A DNA stretch of 64,000 nucleotides from Maritimibacter alkaliphilus HTCC2654 (GTDB taxonomy: Bacteria > Pseudomonadota > Alphaproteobacteria > Rhodobacterales > Rhodobacteraceae): NCBI RefSeq assembly GCF_000152805.1, contig NZ_CH902578.1, forward strand, positions 849,184 through 913,183, in the 5' to 3' direction. Positions 1 to 9,008 of this stretch are shown here, in pieces; positions within the stretch are counted from its first letter, which is position 1, and each line of letters begins with the position of its first letter. Under the pieces are notes generated by a model. The model was not told the origin of the DNA and ran no database searches. It worked only from the letters and a program-made list of their open reading frames with translations. The translations under genes and the position numbers were made by a program.

Positions 1-908
1 GCGGTCTCGAGGGCCTGACGGGATTCTTCGAGCAGGCGCGTGGCCTCGGAGCCTGCGAGGCGTTGGATGTCGTCCTGGTATTTCAGGATCGCGCCGAGCG
101 TGTCGGCGATGACGGCGGGCGAGAGGTCGATGACATCGAGGGCGAGCAGGCATTTGGCCCAGTCGATCGTCTCGGCCACCCCCGGTTTCTTGAACAGGTC
201 TTCCGTGCGCAGGCGCTGGACGAAGGCGATGATCTCGCGCGACAGGCGCTCGGAGGCTTCGGGGGCGCGGGCGGTGAGGATTTCCATTTCCCGGTCGAAG
301 GACGGGTAGTCGACCCAGTGATAGAGGCAGCGGCGCTTGAGCGCGTCATGCACCTCGCGCGTGCGGTTGGAGGTCAGGATCACGATGGGCGGTTCGGGCG
401 CCTTGATCGTGCCGAGTTCGGGGATCGTCACCTGAAAATCGCTGAGGGCTTCCAACAGGAACGCCTCGAACGGCTCGTCGGTGCGGTCGAGCTCGTCGAT
501 CAGCAGCACCGGTGCGCCGCCGGGTTGGGGCGACATGGCTTCGAGCAGCGGGCGGCGGATCAGGTAGCGGTCGGAAAACAGCTCGTCCGTCAGCGCCTCG
601 CGGTCGGTGCCTTCGGTCACTTCGGCGGTGCGGATCGCGACCATCTGGGCCGGGAAGTTCCATTCGTAGACCGCAGAGGCGGCGTCGAGGCCTTCGTAGC
701 ACTGAAGCCGGATCAGGCGGCGGCCCAGAGCGGCGGCCAGCGCCTTGGCAAGTTCCGTCTTGCCCACCCCCGCCTCGCCTTCGAGAAAGAGCGGGCGCCC
801 CAGCTTGAGGGCGAGAAAGGTCACGGTGGCGAGCGCCCGGCCCACCACGTAGTTCTCGCCCGACAGCATCTCTTCGACCCCGTCGATATCCTCGGGTACC
901 TGCGTCAT
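1..908 (-). CDS. MoxR-family AAA+ ATPase (3' end outside window)
   Basis: The frame read on the minus strand gives a MoxR-type AAA+ ATPase of at least 302 residues. Walker A is GEAGVGKT at about residues 44-51, Walker B is VLLIDELDR, and a sensor-1-like stretch VILTSNRTREV follows. Members of this family act as chaperone-like ATPases, usually paired with von Willebrand A-domain proteins; such a partner would lie beyond the left edge and is not visible. The ATG at 908 is preceded by a good GAGGAG ribosome site. The gene diverges from the surface-polysaccharide cassette to its right. The C-terminus is cut by the window edge. The family call is firm; the substrate is unknown. Confidence 0.85.
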   Translation of the reverse strand, partial: MTQVPEDIDGVEEMLSGENYVVGRALATVTFLALKLGRPLFLEGEAGVGKTELAKALAAALGRRLIRLQCYEGLDAASAVYEWNFPAQMVAIRTAEVTEGTDREALTDELFSDRYLIRRPLLEAMSPQPGGAPVLLIDELDRTDEPFEAFLLEALSDFQVTIPELGTIKAPEPPIVILTSNRTREVHDALKRRCLYHWVDYPSFDREMEILTARAPEASERLSREIIAFVQRLRTEDLFKKPGVAETIDWAKCLLALDVIDLSPAVIADTLGAILKYQDDIQRLAGSEATRLLEESRQALET

Positions 909-1045
909 CCGCTCCTCCTCAAACTCGGCTCATGGAATATGTCTCGCACGAAAGGGTCAAGGGCGGCACGCCCCCTGCCCTCGTCAATTGGTCGTAGGCG
1001 CTGTCACGGATTCGCGACGCCCGAATGGACCGTCTTGTGAAAAAG

Positions 1046-1075
1046 TTGACGATTTTGGCGCAGTTTGCGCATACT
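1046..1075 (+). promoter_or_regulatory. Candidate sigma-70 promoter of the glycosyltransferase cassette
   Basis: TTGACG (1046-1051) and CATACT (1070-1075) are separated by 18 bases and lie about 100 bases before the first gene of the co-directional 1.2-7.1 kb cassette. The 909-1173 gap is divergent, so it must also contain the promoter of the MoxR gene. This is pattern matching only. Confidence 0.4.
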
Positions 1076-1173
1076 ACGGGCAACGACAACGCGGGGCAGA
1101 CCGGATCAATCCGGCACGAGCGAGCAGGCGGACAGATGGCACAGCTTCCCGAAATCCGGTCGGAGGCGCGGTG

Positions 1174-2196
1174 ATGCGGATCACCGCCGTCACCTGCGTG
1201 AAGAACGAAGGTCCGTTCCTGATCGAATGGATCGCCTTCAACCGCGTGATCGGGGTGACGGATCACCTGTTCTACTCGAACGATTGCGACGACGGGACCG
1301 ATGCGATGCTGGATGCGCTGGCCGCGCGCGGGATCGTGGAGCATCTGCCCAACCCCGCCCAAGGGCGCAATTACCAGATGGAAGCCCTGAAACACGCCGC
1401 ACGCCAGCCCGTCGTGACCGGGGCCGACTGGACCTGGATCGCGGATGTGGACGAGTTTCTGAACATCCACGTGGGCGACGGGACCATCCCGGAATTGATC
1501 GAGGCCTGCGGCGACCCCCATGCGATTTCGGTGACGTTTCAGTTCATGGCGAACGGCGGGATCGAGACCTATGAGGATCGCCCGGTGATCGAACAGTTCA
1601 CCTATACCCACAACCCCGACATCTGGTGCGACGAGCTGGCGCAAGAGGTCAAGACCCTGACGCGCCACGATTTTCCGGTGCAGTACTTCGGCGCGCACCG
1701 TCCCTTTATGAAGGGCGGGATCACGAAGGCGACGCGACCGGGCTGGACCGATGGATCGGGCCGCGACGTGCCGTGGAAGTTCCGCACCGCGGCCAACAAG
1801 AACCGCAAACGCAAGTTTCCGGCAAAAGGCGCGCGGGCGTTCGCGACGCTCAATCACTATGCGCTTCGCTCGCTGGACAGTTACCTCGTCAAGAACGACC
1901 GGGGCGACGTGAACCGGGAAAACCGGGAGTTCGACGACAGCTACTGGCGCGAACGCAACGATGCGGCGTGGGAGGAACGCTCGATCCTGCGCTATCTGCC
2001 GCGCCTCAGGGCCGAGATGGCCGCGCTGATGTCAGACCCCGAGATCGCCGATCTGCACGCCGCCGCCTGCGCCGCGCACCGGGCCAAGCGCGACAAGCTG
2101 ATCGCGCAACCCGGCTATCAGGATCTGCGCGCGCGTCTGCTGGCGGCCCCGCAGGAAAGCCCCGCCGAAATCGCGTTGATGGAGCTGATCGCGTGA
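1174..2196 (+). CDS. Glycosyltransferase family 2-like protein (Glyco_tranf_2_4 type)
   Basis: A 340-residue protein of the Glyco_tranf_2_4 type. The N-terminal signature is CVKNEGPFLIEWIAFNR, followed by SNDCDDGTDAMLD and the metal/nucleotide-sugar motif DVDEFLNI, which plays the DxD role. The C-terminal part has LNHYALRSLDSYLVKNDRG, also found in the other two glycosyltransferases of this cassette. No signal peptide or membrane segment is visible, so it probably acts on the cytoplasmic side. The ATG at 1174 was chosen because GGAGG lies 7 bases upstream and the family signature begins at residue 5; the longer frame from 988 adds non-conserved sequence. It overlaps the next gene by 4 bases (GTGA). 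Donor and acceptor sugars cannot be inferred. Confidence 0.85.
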   Translation: MRITAVTCVKNEGPFLIEWIAFNRVIGVTDHLFYSNDCDDGTDAMLDALAARGIVEHLPNPAQGRNYQMEALKHAARQPVVTGADWTWIADVDEFLNIHVGDGTIPELIEACGDPHAISVTFQFMANGGIETYEDRPVIEQFTYTHNPDIWCDELAQEVKTLTRHDFPVQYFGAHRPFMKGGITKATRPGWTDGSGRDVPWKFRTAANKNRKRKFPAKGARAFATLNHYALRSLDSYLVKNDRGDVNRENREFDDSYWRERNDAAWEERSILRYLPRLRAEMAALMSDPEIADLHAAACAAHRAKRDKLIAQPGYQDLRARLLAAPQESPAEIALMELIA

Positions 2197-2858
2197 GTGT
2201 GCCCAAGATCATCAACCTCGGGCTGCCCAAGTCGGGCACGACGACGCTCGCCACCGCCTTTGCCGAGGCTGGGTTGCGCGTTGCCGATTGGATGGCGCGG
2301 GACGAAAAGGGCGACAAGATGGGGTTCGTCGGTCGGCTCATGTATCTGGGCTATTTCGAGACCGGCGATCCGTTGTCCGCCATGCCCGATTTCGACGCCT
2401 ATACCGAGATTTCCGTGGTCCGCCGGGGCCGGAACTTCTGGCCCCAGACCGACTGGGCGATCATCTCCGGCATCCGCGCGCATCATCCCGGCGCGAGGTT
2501 CCTGCTCTCGGCCCGCGACCCCGAGAAACATGCCGACAGCATCCGGCGCTGGTCGAACCTCGGCAAGACCCGGCTGCCCGCGAACCATGTGCCGGGCCTG
2601 CCGCAGTTCCACGGTCAGAATCCCGGCGAGATCGAACGCTGGATCGAGAGCCACATCAAGTTCTGCCGCCATGTCTTCGACGGGGCCGACGATTTTCTGG
2701 AGTTCGACATCGAAGACCCCGAGGCCGCCGACAAGATCGCCCGGTTCACCGGCGTCGATCTGCCGTGGTGGGGCAAGGCGAACGAGAACGAAAACCACAA
2801 GCCGCGCGACGAGGACGACGAAGACAGCGACCTCGAATCCGAGGATGGCGTGTCATGA
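2193..2858 (+). CDS. Sulfotransferase family protein
   Basis: A 221-residue protein opening with the 5'-phosphosulfate-binding P-loop NLGLPKSGTTTL at about residues 7-18. A 3'-phosphate-binding-like segment LLSARDPEKHADS lies near the middle. These are the two PAPS-binding elements of sulfotransferases, which move sulfate from PAPS to a hydroxyl or amine of a glycan or small molecule. The tail is unusually acidic, with Asp/Glu runs over the last 20 residues. The start is the GTG at 2193, overlapping the preceding stop by 4 bases, and the gene ends with an ATGA overlap into the next, so three genes are translationally coupled. Its placement between glycosyltransferases suggests sulfation of a surface glycan, which is an inference. 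Confidence 0.8.
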   Translation: MSVPKIINLGLPKSGTTTLATAFAEAGLRVADWMARDEKGDKMGFVGRLMYLGYFETGDPLSAMPDFDAYTEISVVRRGRNFWPQTDWAIISGIRAHHPGARFLLSARDPEKHADSIRRWSNLGKTRLPANHVPGLPQFHGQNPGEIERWIESHIKFCRHVFDGADDFLEFDIEDPEAADKIARFTGVDLPWWGKANENENHKPRDEDDEDSDLESEDGVS

Positions 2859-5197
2859 GGATCGTCCTTCATATCGGCCTGCCGGTCTGCGGCGCGGACC
2901 GGCTTCAGTCGGTGCTCGACGACAAGCGCGGCGCGCTCGCCAAGGCGGGGGTGCTCTATTCCGGTCTCGGGCGGCTCAACCACACCAAGCTTTACATGGC
3001 CGTCAGCGACCCCGGCCATATCGACCCGCTGCGCTTTGCCCGTGGCTTTGCCTCGTCCAGAACGCAGGAGGCGCTGCGCGATCGCGTGGCCGAAGACCTC
3101 GCCGCCGAGGTGAAGCGGGCTGCGCCGGATGTGCTGGTCCTGTCCGCACTGCAACTGTCGACCCTGCCCAATGCAGGCGAATTGCGCCGTCTGCGCGCCC
3201 TGCTCGCCCCGCTATCGGACGAGATCGAGGTGGTCGCCCATGTGGACGAACAGGCCCGAATGCTCGTGCGCCACTACGAGGCTGCGGTGCTGGACGGGCG
3301 GCGCGCGGATCTGGGTCAGGAACTGGGCCTGATCGGCACTTCCGACTGGCGCAAGGCCGCGCTGGCCGATTGGGGCAGGATCGACCCGATGCAGAACGGC
3401 TTTCCCGAGGTGCAGGCGGCGCCCCACTGGCTCGACCTGCCCGCGCTCACGGCGCATTGGCAGGGTGTTTTCGGCCCCGGCCGGATGCGGCTGCGTCCCT
3501 ATGACGAAGAGCTCTTCGCCTCGGACCGCGTGACCGAAGAACTCGCGGCCATGATCGGCGTCGACCTGCCGCTGGGCAAGGCGGACCCGGCCCCGGTGCC
3601 GCCACGGCCCTCGGCCGAAACCATCGCCAGAGGGCGCGCTTTGAACCTCGTCTTTGAGAAGCTGATGGCACAGGGGCGGATCATCCCGCGCCAACTTCAA
3701 TCCCGGTTCATGGAAGAGGTGTCGATCGACGGGTCACCGATCGGCGCCGGCGCGCTCACCGCGCTGTCCGAACATTTCGCGCCGGCCAATGCCGCGCTGG
3801 CAGAAGCCCGGCCGGAAATCGAAGCGGCCCTTCGCCCGGAGATGCCCGACGAACCCTGGAGCGAGGCCGAGGTCACGCATGGCTTTCGCGCGACCCAATA
3901 TGCCGCCGCTGCGCTGCCCCGGATCGACATGGTGACGGCCGAGTTGCGCCGCCGCCAGCAGGAAGCGCAGAAGGCCCACATCAACGGCACCGAGATGTCG
4001 CAGCCCGACAAGCTGTCGGCCACCGCCGAGAAACTCATGTCGCCCCGCGCCAAGGAGAATTTCCACCACCTGCGCACGGGCCGCTTTGCCCCGCACAACC
4101 GACTCGGCCGCGTGAACGAAGAAGAAATCGCGGCGGCCTTCACCGAGGTCGCCCCCCGCACCCTGCCCGAAGGCCGCTCCGGCAACGTCATCGTCGGCTG
4201 CATGAAGAACGAAGCGCCCTATATCCTCGAATGGGTCGCCTATCACCGTATGATCGGCGTCGACAACTTCCTGATCTACACGAACGACTGCACCGACGGG
4301 ACCGACGCGCTTCTCGACCGGTTGCAGGAAATGGGCGTGCTCCAGCACCGCGACAATACCGAGTGGAAGGGCAACTCCCCCCAGCAATACGCGCTGAACA
4401 AATCGCTCAAGGAACCGGTCATCAAGAACGCCGACTGGGTGATCCACATCGACGTGGACGAGTTCATCAACATCCGCTGCGGCAACGGGCGGCTGGAGGA
4501 TTTCTTCGAACGCGTCCCCGACGCCACCAACGTCGCGATGACCTGGCGGCTGTTTGGCCACAACGGCGTGACCGAATTGAACCGCGATCTGGTGATCGAA
4601 CAGTTCGACGACGCCGCCCCGAAATACTGCCCCAAGCCCCACACGGCCTGGGGATTCAAGACGATGACCAAGAACATCGGGGCTTATGAGAAGTTTTCCT
4701 GCCACCGCCCCAACAAGCTGGACGAAACCCTGCGCGACCGGGTGCAGTGGGTGAACGGCTCCGGTCAGGTGATGACAGACAAGTACAAGGACAACGGCTG
4801 GCGCTCGGACCTCAAGACCATCGGCTACGATCTTTTGCAGCTCAATCACTACGCGCTCAGATCCGCCGAAAGCTTCCTCATCAAACGCCAGCGCGGGCGC
4901 GCGCTGCACGTCGACCGCTCCATCGGCATCAACTACTGGGTGCGGATGGACTGGGGCGGCAACCGGGATGTCACGATCAAGCGCAACGTGCCGCGTGTCC
5001 GGGCCGAGATGGAGCGGCTTCTGGCCGACCCCACGCTCAGGCGCATACATGACGAAGGATATGCCTGGCACCGCGCCAAGGCCGACGAATTGCACGAGAC
5101 GCCGGAGTTTCAGGAGCTTTACGCGCAGGCCCTCGAAACCAAACTCACCGAGATGGAGCGTGTGGCCTTCGCCCTCGCTCTGGATATGGAAAGCTGA
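2855..5197 (+). CDS. Two-domain protein: sulfotransferase-like N-terminus fused to glycosyltransferase
   Basis: A 780-residue fusion. Residues 1 to about 250 resemble the roseobacter sulfotransferase-like family that starts with an IGLPKTGTT-type P-loop, but here the loop reads HIGLPVCGADRLQ and lacks the usual lysine and threonines, so PAPS binding is doubtful. Residues about 250-440 are a linker. From about residue 445 the protein is a glycosyltransferase like its two neighbours, with GCMKNEAPYILEWVAYHRM, TNDCTDGTDALLDRL, HIDVDEFINI and LNHYALRSAESFLIKRQRG. The ATG at 2855 overlaps the previous stop (ATGA). The protein may tether glycosyl transfer to a sulfated or otherwise decorated acceptor, which is inference. 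The glycosyltransferase half is confident; the role of the N-terminal half is not. Confidence 0.8.
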   Translation: MRIVLHIGLPVCGADRLQSVLDDKRGALAKAGVLYSGLGRLNHTKLYMAVSDPGHIDPLRFARGFASSRTQEALRDRVAEDLAAEVKRAAPDVLVLSALQLSTLPNAGELRRLRALLAPLSDEIEVVAHVDEQARMLVRHYEAAVLDGRRADLGQELGLIGTSDWRKAALADWGRIDPMQNGFPEVQAAPHWLDLPALTAHWQGVFGPGRMRLRPYDEELFASDRVTEELAAMIGVDLPLGKADPAPVPPRPSAETIARGRALNLVFEKLMAQGRIIPRQLQSRFMEEVSIDGSPIGAGALTALSEHFAPANAALAEARPEIEAALRPEMPDEPWSEAEVTHGFRATQYAAAALPRIDMVTAELRRRQQEAQKAHINGTEMSQPDKLSATAEKLMSPRAKENFHHLRTGRFAPHNRLGRVNEEEIAAAFTEVAPRTLPEGRSGNVIVGCMKNEAPYILEWVAYHRMIGVDNFLIYTNDCTDGTDALLDRLQEMGVLQHRDNTEWKGNSPQQYALNKSLKEPVIKNADWVIHIDVDEFINIRCGNGRLEDFFERVPDATNVAMTWRLFGHNGVTELNRDLVIEQFDDAAPKYCPKPHTAWGFKTMTKNIGAYEKFSCHRPNKLDETLRDRVQWVNGSGQVMTDKYKDNGWRSDLKTIGYDLLQLNHYALRSAESFLIKRQRGRALHVDRSIGINYWVRMDWGGNRDVTIKRNVPRVRAEMERLLADPTLRRIHDEGYAWHRAKADELHETPEFQELYAQALETKLTEMERVAFALALDMES

Positions 5198-5260
5198 GGT
5201 GCCGCAAGAGCACCAGCCGACGAAAGCGGGAGAGTCCGCAGTCAGATCAGGAGCAGTCAC

Positions 5261-6016
5261 ATGGCGCTTGCACAGGACCGGGCCTTTCAGATGAAGGTCA
5301 AACCCAAGACACCGATGCCAGAGGCGGAGGACGGCGGCGAGGACATGATCCGTTGCCGGGGCCTGAGGTTTCCCGACCGCCCCGAAATCCTCGCCCCCCG
5401 CCTGCGCCGTGCGCTGAGGCGCAACAATTACGAGCGCACCGAAGCGGATGCCGCCCGCAGTCAGGTCACTGCCGACGACGTTGTGCTGGAACTGGGCGGC
5501 GGCATCGGCTTCATGTCCTCGGTCATGGCCCGCAACTGCAAGGCAAGCCACGTCCACGTGTTCGAGCCGAACCCGGATGCCGTCGCCTATATGCGCGACG
5601 TCCACGCGCTGAACGGGATCACGAACGCGACCGTCGTTAACGCCATCGTCGGCCCGAAAAAGGGCAAGGCCACATTCTACCAGCGCGAGAACCTTCTGAC
5701 CTCATCGCTTGAGGCGAACCCGGCGAAACTCGACGTGCCGGTGGTGGCCGAGCACGACATCGAGGTGCTGAACATCAACACGGTGTGGAAGGATCTGAAG
5801 CCCACCGTTCTGGTCTGCGACATCGAAGGCGCCGAAGCGGACCTGTTCGACAAGGCGACGCTCTCCGGCATCCGTCTCGCCATCATCGAGGTGCATCCGC
5901 AGTGGATCGGGGAAACGGGCGTGCGCGCCGTGTTCGACGCGATGCACCGCAACGGGCTGACCTATTTCCCGAAAGCCTCGGTCGCCAAGGTTCTGGTCTT
6001 CAAGAAAGATTTCTGA
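5261..6016 (+). CDS. FkbM family methyltransferase
   Basis: A 251-residue class I SAM-dependent methyltransferase of the FkbM family. Motif I is VLELGGGIGFMSSVMA at about residues 70-85, the acidic motif II is HVFEPNPDAVAYM, and DIEGAEADLF is the characteristic FkbM motif near residue 190. The family O-methylates sugars and polyketides, and is common in polysaccharide clusters, where it caps or decorates glycans. The start at 5261 has AGGAG 7 bases upstream. The gene follows the fusion glycosyltransferase after 63 bases and overlaps the next gene by one base (TGATG), so it is probably part of the same operon. Confidence 0.85.
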   Translation: MALAQDRAFQMKVKPKTPMPEAEDGGEDMIRCRGLRFPDRPEILAPRLRRALRRNNYERTEADAARSQVTADDVVLELGGGIGFMSSVMARNCKASHVHVFEPNPDAVAYMRDVHALNGITNATVVNAIVGPKKGKATFYQRENLLTSSLEANPAKLDVPVVAEHDIEVLNINTVWKDLKPTVLVCDIEGAEADLFDKATLSGIRLAIIEVHPQWIGETGVRAVFDAMHRNGLTYFPKASVAKVLVFKKDF

Positions 6017-7065
6017 TGCGCTTCACCGCCGTCCTGACGGTCCGAAACGAAGCCGCGTTCCTGATCGAATGGGTCGCGCATCATCTGGGCATCGGGTTCA
6101 CCGACCTCGTGGTGCTGTCCAACGACTGCGAAGACGGCACCGACACAATGCTCGACCGGCTGGCCGAGGTCGCCCCCGTCCACCATGTGCGCAACGACGG
6201 CCCGCACGAAGGCGGCATCCAGTTCGCCGCGCTGAAACTCGCCGACAAACACCCCGCCGTCACCGGCGCCGACTGGCTCTGCGCGCTGGACGTGGATGAA
6301 TTCGTCAACATCCACACCGGCGACCACAGGCTCGCCGCCCTCCTCGCCGCCCTCCCGGATGCCGACGCGATCACCCTCACCTGGCGGCTTTTCGGCAATG
6401 GCGGCGTCGTGCGGTTCGAGGATTTGCCAGTGACGGCACAATTCACCCGCGCCGCCCCCGAAATCATGTACTGGCCATGGCGCGCGAGCATGTTCAAGAC
6501 GCTCTATCGCAACGACGGCGCCTACGCCAAACTCGGCGTCCACCGCCCCCGCGCCCCCGGCCCCAAGGCCGATGACGCGCGCTGGTTCGACGGCGAGGGC
6601 CGCGACCTGGGCCCGCGCTTTCGCAAGGGTCCGATCTTCTCGCCCTATGGCCGCCCGAACTACGGCCTCGTCCAACTGAACCACTACCCATTGGGCGCGA
6701 TGGAAAGCTACATCCTCAAACGCGACCGGGGCCGCGCGGTCCATGAGGGCGACGCGCTCGGCCTCGACTACTGGACTGAGCGCAACTGGGTCTCCGAAGA
6801 CGACACCTCGATCCGCCAGTCCGACGCCCTGCGCGACCCGTGGCTCGACCGCCTCATGGGCGACGCGCGACTGGCCGAGTTTCACGCCGAGGCTGTGCTC
6901 TGGCGGCGCCAACGGTTCGACGCCCTCATGCTCGAAGAACCGAACCGCGCCCTCATGGGCCGCCTGATGATGAGCCCCCCGGCCCGCCCGCTTTCGATGG
7001 AGGCCGCGCGTTTCCTCATCACCTACGGCCAGCGCGACGCCCAGCGGACCACCAACACCGCCTGA
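6016..7065 (+). CDS. Glycosyltransferase family 2-like protein
   Basis: A 349-residue third member of the glycosyltransferase set in this cassette. It has LTVRNEAAFLIEWVAHHLG, SNDCEDGTDTMLDRLAE and ALDVDEFVNIHTGDHR in the catalytic region, and LNHYPLGAMESYILKRDRGR in the C-terminal half. The start codon overlaps the stop of the FkbM gene (TGATG), which indicates translational coupling. No membrane segment is visible. It resembles the first gene of the cassette more in size and layout than the fusion protein. The substrate is unknown. It is the last gene before a repeat-rich gap, so the operon probably ends here. Confidence 0.85.
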   Translation: MRFTAVLTVRNEAAFLIEWVAHHLGIGFTDLVVLSNDCEDGTDTMLDRLAEVAPVHHVRNDGPHEGGIQFAALKLADKHPAVTGADWLCALDVDEFVNIHTGDHRLAALLAALPDADAITLTWRLFGNGGVVRFEDLPVTAQFTRAAPEIMYWPWRASMFKTLYRNDGAYAKLGVHRPRAPGPKADDARWFDGEGRDLGPRFRKGPIFSPYGRPNYGLVQLNHYPLGAMESYILKRDRGRAVHEGDALGLDYWTERNWVSEDDTSIRQSDALRDPWLDRLMGDARLAEFHAEAVLWRRQRFDALMLEEPNRALMGRLMMSPPARPLSMEAARFLITYGQRDAQRTTNTA

Positions 7066-7066
7066 T

Positions 7067-7145
7067 CTTCTCTGTTTCCAAAAACCTTCGGGGGTCGGAC
7101 GTGTTTGCCCCGCAAACGCGTCCAAGGGGGCAGACAGCCCCCTTT
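7067..7145. repeat. Dispersed repeat, copy 1 (imperfect palindrome)
   Basis: The inverted arms GGACGTGTTTGC (7097-7108) and GCAAACGCGTCC (7112-7123) are followed by a second hairpin, GGGGGC...GCCCCC (7126-7142). The whole unit, with its CTTC...GTTTC and AACCT..GGGG leader, recurs at 30683-30755. Downstream in this copy are further hairpins with a GAA loop: GCGCGGC/GCCGCGC (7191-7207) and CTGGC/GCCAG (7241-7253). It lies just after a stop codon, so it may serve as a terminator-like or mRNA-end element. Confidence 0.7.
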
Positions 7146-7277
7146 CCGTCCCCGCCACCCCGCACCACCGCCCGAGGTCCGCACCCCACAGCGCGGCGAA
7201 GCCGCGCCCGCCGCGACCTGCGCAGCAGGGCGTAAAACCTCTGGCGAAGCCAGCGCCGACAGGCTAATCCCCCCCGC

Positions 7278-8315
7278 ATGACCCAGAGCCTCACGATCCG
7301 CCGCCCCGACGACTGGCACCTGCACCTGCGCGACGGCGCGATGCTCGCAGCCGTCCTGCCCGAAACCGCCCGCCATTTCGGCCGCGCCATCGTGATGCCC
7401 AACCTCGTGCCCCCCGTCGTGACCGGCGACGATGCCGCCGCTTACCGCACCCGGATCATGGCCGCCTTGCCCGCAGGCATGACCTTCGAGCCGCTCATGA
7501 CGCTTTACATGACCGAAGACACCGATGCCGAAGACGTGCGCCGCGCCGCCGCCTCGGGCCTCGTCACGGCGGTCAAGCTTTATCCCGCTGGCGCGACCAC
7601 CAACTCCGCCTCGGGCGTGCGTGATTTCGACAAGGTGCGCGGCGTGCTGGACGTGATGGCCGAGATCGGCCTGCCGCTTTGCGTCCACGGCGAAGTCACC
7701 GACGCCGAGATCGACATTTTCGACCGCGAAGCGGTGTTCATCGACCGCGTGCTCGACCCGATCCGCCGCGCCACCCCCGGCCTCAAGGTGGTGATGGAGC
7801 ACATAACGACCGCGCAGGCCGCGCAATATGTGCAGGCGGGTGACGACAGCTTGGCGGCCACGATCACCGTCCAGCACCTCATGCTCGACCGCAACGACAT
7901 GCTGGTGGGCGGGATGCGCCCGCATTACTACTGCCTGCCGATCCTCAAACGCCGCGACCACCGCGAGGCGCTGGTGAAACTCGCCACCTCCGGCTTTTCC
8001 CGCACCTTCCTCGGCACCGACAGCGCCCCGCATCCGACACACAAGAAAGAGGCCGAGTGCTGCGCGGCGGGCGCCTTCACCGCGCCGATCGCGCTGTCCT
8101 GCATCGCCGAAGTATTCGAAGCTCATGGCGCGCTCAATCGTTTCGAAGCCTTCGTCTCGCTCAACGGCCCGGCCTTCTACGGCCTGCCTGTGTCGGACGA
8201 TACGCTGACCCTCACCAAGGGCGATCCCCTTGATCTTCCGACCAAAATCACCGCTGGCCCCGACACCGTGACGGTGTTCGATCCGGGCCGGCCGCTGCAT
8301 TGGTCCGTGGCATAA
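7278..8315 (+). CDS. pyrC: Dihydroorotase
   Basis: A 345-residue class II dihydroorotase, which interconverts carbamoyl-aspartate and dihydroorotate in pyrimidine synthesis. The zinc-binding HLHLR is at residues 14-18. The lysine expected to be carboxylated is Lys100 in [13 protein letters not shown]. Further histidine ligands lie in LCVHGEV and MEHITT, and the catalytic aspartate lies in [10 protein letters not shown]. Length matches the family. The ATG at 7278 is preceded by a run of C residues with no recognisable ribosome site, even though the N-terminus is full length. It is followed by pyrE after 12 bases, so the two form an operon. Confidence 0.95.
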   Translation: MTQSLTIRRPDDWHLHLRDGAMLAAVLPETARHFGRAIVMPNLVPPVVTGDDAAAYRTRIMAALPAGMTFEPLMTLYMTEDTDAEDVRRAAASGLVTAVKLYPAGATTNSASGVRDFDKVRGVLDVMAEIGLPLCVHGEVTDAEIDIFDREAVFIDRVLDPIRRATPGLKVVMEHITTAQAAQYVQAGDDSLAATITVQHLMLDRNDMLVGGMRPHYYCLPILKRRDHREALVKLATSGFSRTFLGTDSAPHPTHKKEAECCAAGAFTAPIALSCIAEVFEAHGALNRFEAFVSLNGPAFYGLPVSDDTLTLTKGDPLDLPTKITAGPDTVTVFDPGRPLHWSVA

Positions 8316-8327
8316 CAGGAGCATCCG

Positions 8328-9008
8328 ATGATCCCCACCTCGTTTCCCGACAAGGCCGAAATCGCCCGCCTGACCGCCCGGATGCTGCTGGAAATCGGCG
8401 CGGTGAACTTCCGCCCCGAGGATCCGTTCATCCTCGCCTCCGGGCTGCCCAGCCCGACCTATATCGACTGCCGCAAGCTGATCTCCTACCCCCGCATCCG
8501 CTCGACGCTGATGGATTTTCTCGCCGTCACGGTGATGCGCGATGCAGGCTTCGAGGCCTTCGACAACATCGCGGGCGGTGAGACCGCGGGCATCCCCTTC
8601 GCCGCGCTGGTGGCCGAACGCCTCGCCCTGCCGATGACCTATGTGCGCAAAAAGCCAAAAGGCTACGGCAAGAACGCCCGGATCGAAGGCGCGATGAGCG
8701 AGGGCGAGCGGGTGCTGCTGGTCGAAGACCTCACCACCGACGGCGGCTCGAAGCTGTCCTTCGTCGACGCGATCCGCGAAACCGGGGCGACCTGCGGCCA
8801 TACGGCGGTGATCTTCTACTACGGCATCTTCCCCGAGACCGAAAAGACGCTGGGCGATCACGGCGTTCAGCTCCACCACCTCTGCACGTGGTGGGACGTT
8901 CTGGCCGAGGCGAAATCCTCCGGCAGCTTCGCGCCCGAGACGCTGACCGAGGTCGAAGCCTTCCTGAACGCGCCGCGCGACTGGCAGGAGAAAAATAAGC
9001 GGGGATAG
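8328..9008 (+). CDS. pyrE: Orotate phosphoribosyltransferase
   Basis: A 226-residue type I phosphoribosyltransferase that joins orotate and PRPP to form OMP. The PRPP-binding loop [13 protein letters not shown] is at about residues 128-140, and the catalytic lysine-rich loop is [11 protein letters not shown]. The ATG at 8328 has AGGAG 7 bases upstream and lies 12 bases after pyrC, so the two pyrimidine genes are probably co-transcribed and made in step. The length is typical of the alphaproteobacterial enzyme. The C-terminal tail is lysine-rich and not informative. Confidence 0.95.
   Translation: MIPTSFPDKAEIARLTARMLLEIGAVNFRPEDPFILASGLPSPTYIDCRKLISYPRIRSTLMDFLAVTVMRDAGFEAFDNIAGGETAGIPFAALVAERLALPMTYVRKKPKGYGKNARIEGAMSEGERVLLVEDLTTDGGSKLSFVDAIRETGATCGHTAVIFYYGIFPETEKTLGDHGVQLHHLCTWWDVLAEAKSSGSFAPETLTEVEAFLNAPRDWQEKNKRG

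Noticed and set aside
3734-5605. Long 623-codon minus-strand frame opposite the fusion glycosyltransferase
   Set aside because: Antisense shadow; the plus strand carries clear glycosyltransferase motifs and no minus-strand ribosome site was found.
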